From: Leptolyngbyaceae cyanobacterium M65_K2018_010
Lineage (GTDB): Bacteria; Cyanobacteriota; Cyanobacteriia; Phormidesmidales; Phormidesmidaceae
NCBI GenBank assembly: GCA_015295885.1
Contig: DVEE01000098.1
Span: 1 to 10,633, forward strand
DNA length: 10,633 nucleotides
Reading direction: 5' to 3'
Positions 7,084-10,633 of this stretch are shown here, piece by piece. The notes beneath the pieces are model-generated. The model was not told the origin of the DNA, searched no databases, and saw nothing but the letters and a program-made list of their open reading frames with translations. The position numbers and the translations under genes were made by a program. The first letter of the stretch is position 1, and every line of letters starts with the position of its first letter.

Positions 7084-8247
7084 ATGTACAACTTAAAAGT
7101 CGTGATTGTGGGGGCTGGCATAGGCGGCCTGACCACGGGTATTGCGATGAAGCAGGCGGGGTATCAGGTCGAAATCTACGACCGGGTAACGGAACTACGC
7201 CCGGCCGGGGCCGGGATTTCGCTCTGGTCCAATGGGGTCAAGGTGTTGAACCGGCTGGGTTTGGGCGAGCAATTGGCGGCTATTGGTGGCGAGATGAACG
7301 CCATGGAGTACCGTAGCCACACCGACGAACCCCTGAGCTACGTTGATTTGCAGCCCCTATTTGAGCGGGTGGGTCAGCGGCCCTACCCCGTTGCCAGGGC
7401 AGACTTGCAAGCCATGCTGTTGCAGGAATTTGGTCCTCAGCAGGTGCGCTTAGGTATGCCCTGTGTCGCCGTGGAGCAGGACGATCACACCGCTACGGCC
7501 ATTTTTGAAAACGGACATCGGGCCACGGGCGACCTGGTGGTCGGGGCGGATGGCATCCGTTCTGCCGTGCGGGCCCATGTGCTGAATCGGCCGGTGGAGC
7601 GCCGCTACGCTCGCTACGTGAACTGGAATGGGCTGGTGCCGGCTGACCCGGAACTGTGCCCCCCGGATCGGTGGGTGATTTACGTGGGCGATAGTAAGCG
7701 GGCCTCGATGATGCCCGTTGGGGGCGATCGCTTTTACTTTTTCTTTGGGGCCCCCATGGCAGAAGGGACTCAGGTGGATCCGGCCCACCGCCGCGATGAG
7801 CTGGCTAAAATCTTTCAAGGTTGGCCTACCGCTGTCCAAAAATTGATTGAGGCAATCGATCCCGAAACCACCAATCGCCTGGAAATTGGTGACATTGACC
7901 CCCTAGAGCGATTGGTGCGGGGCCGGATTGCCTTGCTGGGTGATTCTGCCCATGCCACCACTCCCACCCTGGGGCAGGGGGGCTGTCAGGCGATCGAGGG
8001 GGCAGAGGTGCTTACCCGCTATCTGGTAACCACTAATATCAGCGTGCCCGATGCCCTGCAACGCTACGAAAAGGCCCGCAAAGACCGCACCGCTGAACTG
8101 GTGCTGAAGGCCCGCAAACGCACCAGCGTGATTTACGGCCATGAACCCTCTGCCACCCAGCAGTGGTATCGGGATCTGAAGCAAGAACCCCCGGAAGCGG
8201 TGATTAATGCCCTGGCTAAGGTGATCCTGGCCGGGCCATTGGGGTAA
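7084..8247 (+). CDS. hpxO: FAD-dependent urate hydroxylase, HpxO-like
   Basis: A 387-residue class A flavoprotein monooxygenase. The Rossmann GAGIGG motif is at 10-15, the GADG motif at 154-157, and the second FAD motif LLGDSAHATTP at 284-294. Blocks beyond the general fold match HpxO of Klebsiella (384 residues, recalled from memory): YVNWNGLV, RFYFFF, VQKLI, DPETTNR, LVRGR, LVLKARKR and the terminus LAGPLG. HpxO uses NADH and O2 to turn urate into 5-hydroxyisourate. Arg204 and Tyr216, described there as substrate-contacting, correspond to Arg206 and Tyr218 here, while Asp293 appears to be Thr295. The start has a good AGGAG at 7073-7077, six bases before the ATG. The gene stands alone on its strand. 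AtzG/AtzE-type genes elsewhere in the window support a purine-nitrogen role. Other substrates of this broad family remain possible. Confidence 0.83.
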   Translation: MYNLKVVIVGAGIGGLTTGIAMKQAGYQVEIYDRVTELRPAGAGISLWSNGVKVLNRLGLGEQLAAIGGEMNAMEYRSHTDEPLSYVDLQPLFERVGQRPYPVARADLQAMLLQEFGPQQVRLGMPCVAVEQDDHTATAIFENGHRATGDLVVGADGIRSAVRAHVLNRPVERRYARYVNWNGLVPADPELCPPDRWVIYVGDSKRASMMPVGGDRFYFFFGAPMAEGTQVDPAHRRDELAKIFQGWPTAVQKLIEAIDPETTNRLEIGDIDPLERLVRGRIALLGDSAHATTPTLGQGGCQAIEGAEVLTRYLVTTNISVPDALQRYEKARKDRTAELVLKARKRTSVIYGHEPSATQQWYRDLKQEPPEAVINALAKVILAGPLG

Positions 8248-8368
8248 GAGCTAGAGCGGGCGGTTAAGGGAGGGCGGGAACAGAGGGATCTCGAACCGGC
8301 TACCTTCCGCCCCCACCGGGGGAGCCTCCCCTCTCCCAAGGCGCACCAGGCTGTAGGTCGCGGATCCC

Positions 8369-8388
8369 ATCAGATCAGATCAGATCAG
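8369..8388. repeat. Pentanucleotide tandem repeat, ATCAG x4
   Basis: Four perfect head-to-tail ATCAG units lie in the 287-bp gap between the FAD monooxygenase gene and the Uma2 gene. Both flanking genes end toward this gap, so it is not a promoter region for either. The gap holds no recognisable gene. It also has competing C5/G5 and GGGAG/CTCCC hairpins at about 8310-8333 without a T-run. Confidence 0.85.
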
Positions 8389-8407
8389 AATCGAGGACTG
8401 AACCGAT

Positions 8408-8421
8408 GGCGCGATCGCGCC
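8408..8421. repeat. 14-bp perfect palindrome containing a HIP1 octamer
   Basis: GGCGCGATCGCGCC is its own reverse complement and has GCGATCGC at its centre. HIP1 is the over-represented octamer of many cyanobacterial genomes. Six further copies in this window start at 957, 1760, 2705, 2976, 5465 and 7724, most inside coding sequence. This copy is intergenic. Confidence 0.85.
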
Positions 8422-8534
8422 TGCTTAACCCAGCCAAACCTGATCCGCCGTCGGGTTCAGGGTGTTCGACTCTGGTGAGCTGATTGGCCGACTCGGTCCG
8501 CTCTCGGCTCTCCTGCGGTCCTGAGGATGCGACC

Positions 8535-9149
8535 TTAAATAGAAATTATTTTGTCAGGGCCTAACTGAATGCCTTGACGAAATAATTTCGCCGCTTCCAG
8601 TCGGGAAGTTTGTGCCATCAAAACACATTGGGTTAAAAGATTCAGATCTAGATCCACTAAGGCTGGCAGTTCACTGCGGTCAATCTGTTCGTAACCATCT
8701 TCACGTAAATGATAGAGACTAAACACGCCATCTTCCCAAAACCACACCTCGGGAATCCCCAGCGCTCGGTATCGAGCTAGTTTGTTAATGCCCCCACTGG
8801 TAAGAACGACTTCAATAGACAGGTCAGGTAGTGAGTTAGAGCTATCAAAGCAGTAGGATTGATCTGCCTGTACAAAGGCTTCTCCTGGTTTTTCCTGATC
8901 CATTGAACCCGTCGGTTCAAATTCAATCCCCTTTTCAATCAAGAAAATACCCAACAACAATGCAATGACAGCGCTAAATCGTTCGTGGTCCCGTCCGGGC
9001 ACAAGAATTTCAAGGGTTCCATTATAGTAAAACAGTCTTACCCCCGGGGAATTGTCAAACCCCTGCTGGATCAGCTTGAACTGCTCCCAGGTGCGTTCAG
9101 GCTGGACAATGCGCTGGTCTTGAGTGGGTTGCTTGACTACCTGAACCAT
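8535..9149 (-). CDS. Uma2-family (DUF820) putative PD-(D/E)XK nuclease
   Basis: A 204-residue protein of the Uma2 family, greatly expanded in cyanobacteria and related to restriction-type PD-(D/E)XK nucleases. It shows FYYNGTLEILVPGRDHE in the first third (Glu56), VQADQSY (Asp96), the core PDLSIEVV (Asp109, Glu113), Lys123, then the hallmark RYRALGIPEVWFWEDG. The acidic residues and Lys would form the metal site. The biological role of the family is unknown; mobile or conflict-related activity is often suggested. I chose the ATG at 9149; a TTG at 9161 would add four residues, and neither has a good ribosome site. The gene is visibly more A/T-rich than its neighbours, which suggests separate acquisition. 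Its last codons are built into a 48-bp hairpin, and its upstream side is gene debris. Confidence 0.87.
   Translation of the reverse strand: MVQVVKQPTQDQRIVQPERTWEQFKLIQQGFDNSPGVRLFYYNGTLEILVPGRDHERFSAVIALLLGIFLIEKGIEFEPTGSMDQEKPGEAFVQADQSYCFDSSNSLPDLSIEVVLTSGGINKLARYRALGIPEVWFWEDGVFSLYHLREDGYEQIDRSELPALVDLDLNLLTQCVLMAQTSRLEAAKLFRQGIQLGPDKIISI
8542..8589. repeat. Long hairpin over the 3' end of the Uma2 gene
   Basis: Arms at 8542-8560 and 8571-8589 pair over 19 bp with a 10-nt loop. Read as plus-strand RNA, every position pairs, with two G-U wobbles; read as minus-strand RNA, those two positions are mismatches. It covers the last coding residues of the Uma2 protein and ends five bases inside the stop codon. 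It may act as a terminator between the converging transcripts or as a folded target of a mobile element. Confidence 0.75.
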
Positions 9150-9242
9150 CCCCGTTTTCAATATCTATGTAGTCCTGGCTAATTCTAATTTTGGCTGCAA
9201 ATAGCCCTACTGCTGCAATGGCAGAGGCTAAAAGTACTACTA

Positions 9243-9368
9243 CAACTTTAACAGTTCGGGAATTGGGTTGCTGGCCCTGGCCATGCCAGTGATGATGCAA
9301 TTGCTCACCGATGATGTGCTGGTGCGGGGGGATGTGCAACTGCTGACGGCACTGGACTGTTAAAGTTG
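9243..9368. repeat. 13-bp perfect inverted repeats flanking the exporter fragment
   Basis: CAACTTTAACAGT at 9243-9255 is exactly complementary to ACTGTTAAAGTTG at 9356-9368. The arms bracket the ABC exporter relic and make a 126-bp unit of miniature-element form. No flanking target duplication is evident, and no match to a known insertion sequence end is claimed. Confidence 0.55.
9256..9363 (+). pseudogene. Fragment of a peptidase/HlyB-type ABC exporter gene
   Basis: About 35 codons in one frame ending at TAA 9361-9363 give IGLLALAMPVMMQLLTDDV followed by LVRGDVQLLTALDC. This is closely like the start of the transmembrane domain of cyanobacterial bacteriocin/RTX exporters (the LxxLTDDVLVRGDxQLLT segment, recalled from that family). 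Everything before and after is missing: the frame is closed upstream by stops at 9229 and 9202, and no peptidase, later helices or ATPase motifs occur nearby. It is a dead relic, with its edges close to the arms of an inverted repeat. Confidence 0.6.
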
Positions 9369-9395
9369 GACGATTTCTGGAACACTTGCTGCATA

Positions 9396-9427
9396 GGGAT
9401 TCCAGGCAACGAAAAACCAGGAATCCC
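9396..9427. repeat. Hairpin GGGATTCC/GGAATCCC
   Basis: An 8-bp perfect stem (9396-9403 with 9420-9427) continues inward past one A-A mismatch with two more G-C pairs, leaving a 10-nt loop. There is no T-run on either side, so it is not a standard terminator. It may be a repeat-element end or a folded recombination site. Confidence 0.6.
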
Positions 9428-9430
9428 ACT

Positions 9431-9462
9431 TTAGGAAACCAGTGCCCCCCTTCCTAACTGGT
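9431..9462. repeat. Two interlocked inverted repeats
   Basis: TTAGGAA (9431-9437) pairs with TTCCTAA (9451-9457), and ACCAGT (9438-9443) pairs with ACTGGT (9457-9462). The arms interleave, so the two hairpins are alternatives; there are no linker bases to allow a pseudoknot with both. It directly follows the hairpin at 9396-9427. Confidence 0.5.
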
Positions 9463-9593
9463 ACATGGCGGCTTAAAGCAAGGGTTTGAGCGATTGGACT
9501 GAGGGATGGAGCCGCGCATGTATCTTCTACGAAGCGACGCGCTCCTCTGAAAGCCGTGAACCCCCAGGCCGTGAACCAGGGGAGAAATCTATG

Positions 9594-9610
9594 CCGCCAA
9601 GCTAAGGCGG
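9594..9610 (-). terminator. Small GC hairpin at the end of the TIR gene
   Basis: CCGCC (9594-9598) and GGCGG (9606-9610) form a 5-bp stem with a 7-nt loop that includes the TIR stop codon. On the minus strand it is followed by no more than three T in a row, so it is at best a weak terminator. Confidence 0.22.
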
Positions 9611-10456
9611 GGAAACCACCTGGTTGTAAACTGCCTCCACCGACTCCAGGCCGGGGCCAAGGCGGGTAGCCCAGTCGAGCAGGGCTTTGACTCGGTCGGC
9701 CTGGGGAGCTTGGGCTGAGGGCACATTGCCCGCTGGGGGGTCGAGGGCAAAAAGAATTTGCTCAAACTGAGGGCTAGGGAGGCGGGTCAGCTTTTGGAAG
9801 AGGGCCAGGCGCTGGGTGGTGGTGGGTGGTGGAGTGGTGGGGGGGGGGGGTGTTCCTTGGGGGTAGGTGATGTTTATGGTGCCGCCGCTGATGGGGCCAG
9901 CGAAGACTGGGGCGGTGGGGTTGTTGACCTGGGTGCCGGTGCCACCGGAGACGGTCTGTAGGTTGGGGGCGGCAGGGGTGGGGTAGGCAACGGTGGGGGG
10001 CGTGACCCGATCTACCGCCGGGGTCTCGCCTTGGGGAAAGCGGGGGCGGCTGGTAGGTTTGGCGCGGTCTGGCAGCGCTTCGAGCAGCAGGGTTTCGGCC
10101 TCGGTTTCGGATTTACCCACCAAATCCACGTAGACCAGGGCAGCCAGCATCCCGGTTGGGTTGCAGGGGGCTACGCGGATGGGCAGCAGTTTGCGTGCCG
10201 TACTGGTGGGGTCTGGCTTAAAGGCCGCGGCCCATTCTGGCTGGGTGTAGAGGCCGTTGAGGTAGGCGTCGGAGAGCACCAGGATGGTGCGCTGGGCCTC
10301 GGCGGTGGCCCGCTGCATATCCAGAATAAAGTTGCCCCCAGGGCGAAAATCCCACGCCTGGATGATCACTGTATAGCCGTGCTCCTCCAGCACCCAGGCG
10401 ATCCACTCGGCCCAGGCTTTATCGGCCTTGTTGTAGCTGATAAAAAAATCTGTCAC
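9602..10456 (-). CDS. TIR-domain protein with C-terminal effector-associated-type (EAD) domain
   Basis: A 284-residue protein from the GTG at 10456, chosen because it gives the family-typical start MTDFFISYNKADKAWAEW; a TTG at 10516 would add 20 residues. The TIR domain covers about 2-128, with AWDFRPG at 34-40, LSDAYL at 61-66 and the QPEW glutamate (Glu74) that in related TIRs is the NAD-cleaving residue. A linker contains a beta-strand-like APVFAGPISGGTINITY (182-198), then a Pro/Thr stretch (202-214) encoded partly by a run of 12 C. Residues 215-281 form a small helical domain (LFQKLTRLPSPQFEQ ... VKALLDWATRLGPGLESV) resembling the effector-associated domains of cyanobacterial conflict systems, which recruit partners by like-with-like binding. 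A role as an NADase immune effector is inferred. Exact EAD type is not determined. Confidence 0.87.
   Translation of the reverse strand: MTDFFISYNKADKAWAEWIAWVLEEHGYTVIIQAWDFRPGGNFILDMQRATAEAQRTILVLSDAYLNGLYTQPEWAAAFKPDPTSTARKLLPIRVAPCNPTGMLAALVYVDLVGKSETEAETLLLEALPDRAKPTSRPRFPQGETPAVDRVTPPTVAYPTPAAPNLQTVSGGTGTQVNNPTAPVFAGPISGGTINITYPQGTPPPPTTPPPTTTQRLALFQKLTRLPSPQFEQILFALDPPAGNVPSAQAPQADRVKALLDWATRLGPGLESVEAVYNQVVSPP
9839..9850. repeat. Homopolymer G12 (C12 in the TIR coding strand)
   Basis: Twelve uninterrupted G on the plus strand encode exactly four Pro codons (residues 203-206) of the TIR protein. One added C leads to TAG at 9776-9774 and one lost C to TGA at 9789-9787, so both single-base changes remove the C-terminal domain. 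Runs of this length are prone to slippage in replication and transcription. Confidence 0.9.
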
Positions 10457-10533
10457 CGCTGGCCCCGGATTTCTCACAAGTCTACCCAGAAATGGCTTAG
10501 AGGCCTTTGATTTCAAGGCTCTTGGCTGATTTG

Positions 10534-10555
10534 GAAAAATAACAGACTATTTTTC
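10534..10555. promoter_or_regulatory. Inverted repeat GAAAAATA-N6-TATTTTTC upstream of the TIR gene
   Basis: A perfect 8-bp inverted repeat with a 6-bp spacer lies 78-99 bp before the GTG start, in the only A/T-rich patch upstream of the TIR gene. It may be an operator overlapping the promoter. No consensus -35/-10 pair was convincing. The remaining bases to 10633 show no gene. Confidence 0.35.
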
Positions 10556-10633
10556 AGGGTAAGCGATGGAAGGTAGATATGGCATGGCTTATAGCCCCTT
10601 TGCCAAAATCGTGGTGAAAAATTCGGGCTAGTA

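Larger units (their letters stand above)
9162..9601. other. 440-bp gap without an intact gene: debris and inverted repeats
   Basis: The stretch between the Uma2 and TIR genes (both minus strand) holds a relic of an ABC exporter gene on the plus strand, a 13-bp inverted repeat around it, two compact hairpin regions (9396-9462), an imperfect GGAG/CTCC hairpin (9508-9545) and a 10-bp direct repeat GCCGTGAACC (9553-9562 and 9568-9577). A minus-strand frame at 9097-9429 includes a hydrophobic segment but is antisense to the relic and unlike any protein I know. The pattern suggests a decayed mobile or recombined region. Confidence 0.55.

Noticed and set aside
6912..7316. 134-residue plus-strand frame overlapping the start of the FAD monooxygenase
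   Set aside because: Its second half is an alternative frame of the monooxygenase and its first half matches nothing; the monooxygenase has the better ribosome site.
8283..8303. tRNA T-arm-like motif (GGTTCGA on the minus strand)
   Set aside because: Flanking bases do not pair into a T-stem, and no anticodon or acceptor arm can be drawn.
8369..8388. CRISPR-like array
   Set aside because: Units are 5 bp with no spacers; there are no cas genes in the window.
8561..8567. Integron attC-type core (GCCTAAC matches RYYYAAC)
   Set aside because: No partner core at suitable distance, no integrase gene, and it lies in the loop of the Uma2 hairpin.
9097..9429. 110-residue minus-strand frame with a hydrophobic stretch (VVVVLLASAIAAVGLFAA)
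   Set aside because: Half is antisense to the exporter relic and the end overlaps the Uma2 start; no family recognised. It might be a decayed membrane protein fragment but cannot be supported.
9431..9462. H-type pseudoknot
   Set aside because: The arm order is right, but there are no bases between the arms to span the helices, so both stems cannot form together.
9553..9577. Group II intron or iteron signal from the repeated GCCGTGAACC
   Set aside because: Only two copies, no domain V hairpin, no reverse transcriptase or replication gene nearby.
10566..10628. Short plus-strand frame starting ATGGAAGGTAGATATGGCAT
   Set aside because: Only about 20 codons, lies in the upstream region of the TIR gene, no recognisable features.

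Overview
The window reads as cyanobacterial chromosome. HIP1 octamers (GCGATCGC) occur at 957, 1760, 2705, 2976, 5465, 7724 and 8411, far above chance, and base composition is GC-rich with long G and C runs. The CtaA-type copper ATPase, the kinase-like/TPR protein, the Uma2 protein and the TIR protein all belong to families typical of cyanobacteria. A filamentous, Leptolyngbya-like host is a guess.

Layout. (a) 1-4203, all minus strand, transcribed right to left: a DCC-family thiol redox protein, a CtaA-type copper P-type ATPase, then an AtzG/HpxX-like small subunit whose stop overlaps the start of an AtzE/HpxY-family amidase that leaves the window at its left edge. (b) 4204-4566 is a divergent control region. 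(c) 4567-6609, plus strand: a protein with a kinase fold that has lost its catalytic residues, one membrane helix and about eight TPR repeats. A tiny secreted protein on the opposite strand converges on it with overlapping stop codons. (d) 7084-8247, plus strand: an HpxO-like FAD-dependent urate hydroxylase. (e) 8248-10633 looks accessory: a pentanucleotide repeat, a Uma2-family protein of lower GC ending in a long hairpin, 440 bp of gene debris with several inverted repeats and a relic of an ABC exporter gene, and a TIR-domain protein with an effector-associated-type C-terminus.

How the genes may work together. The AtzG/AtzE pair matches HpxX/HpxY of the Klebsiella purine/ureide pathway, and HpxO catalyses an early step of that pathway (urate to 5-hydroxyisourate). 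The window may therefore hold parts of a nitrogen-salvage route from purines, though the two loci are 6 kb apart and on opposite strands. The DCC protein and CtaA could both serve copper/thiol homeostasis. The TIR protein is a likely conflict or self-sacrifice effector. A run of 12 C residues in its coding strand lies between the TIR and C-terminal domains, and a one-base change in either direction would remove the C-terminal domain. That run and the kinase-dead TPR protein are the two strongest leads.
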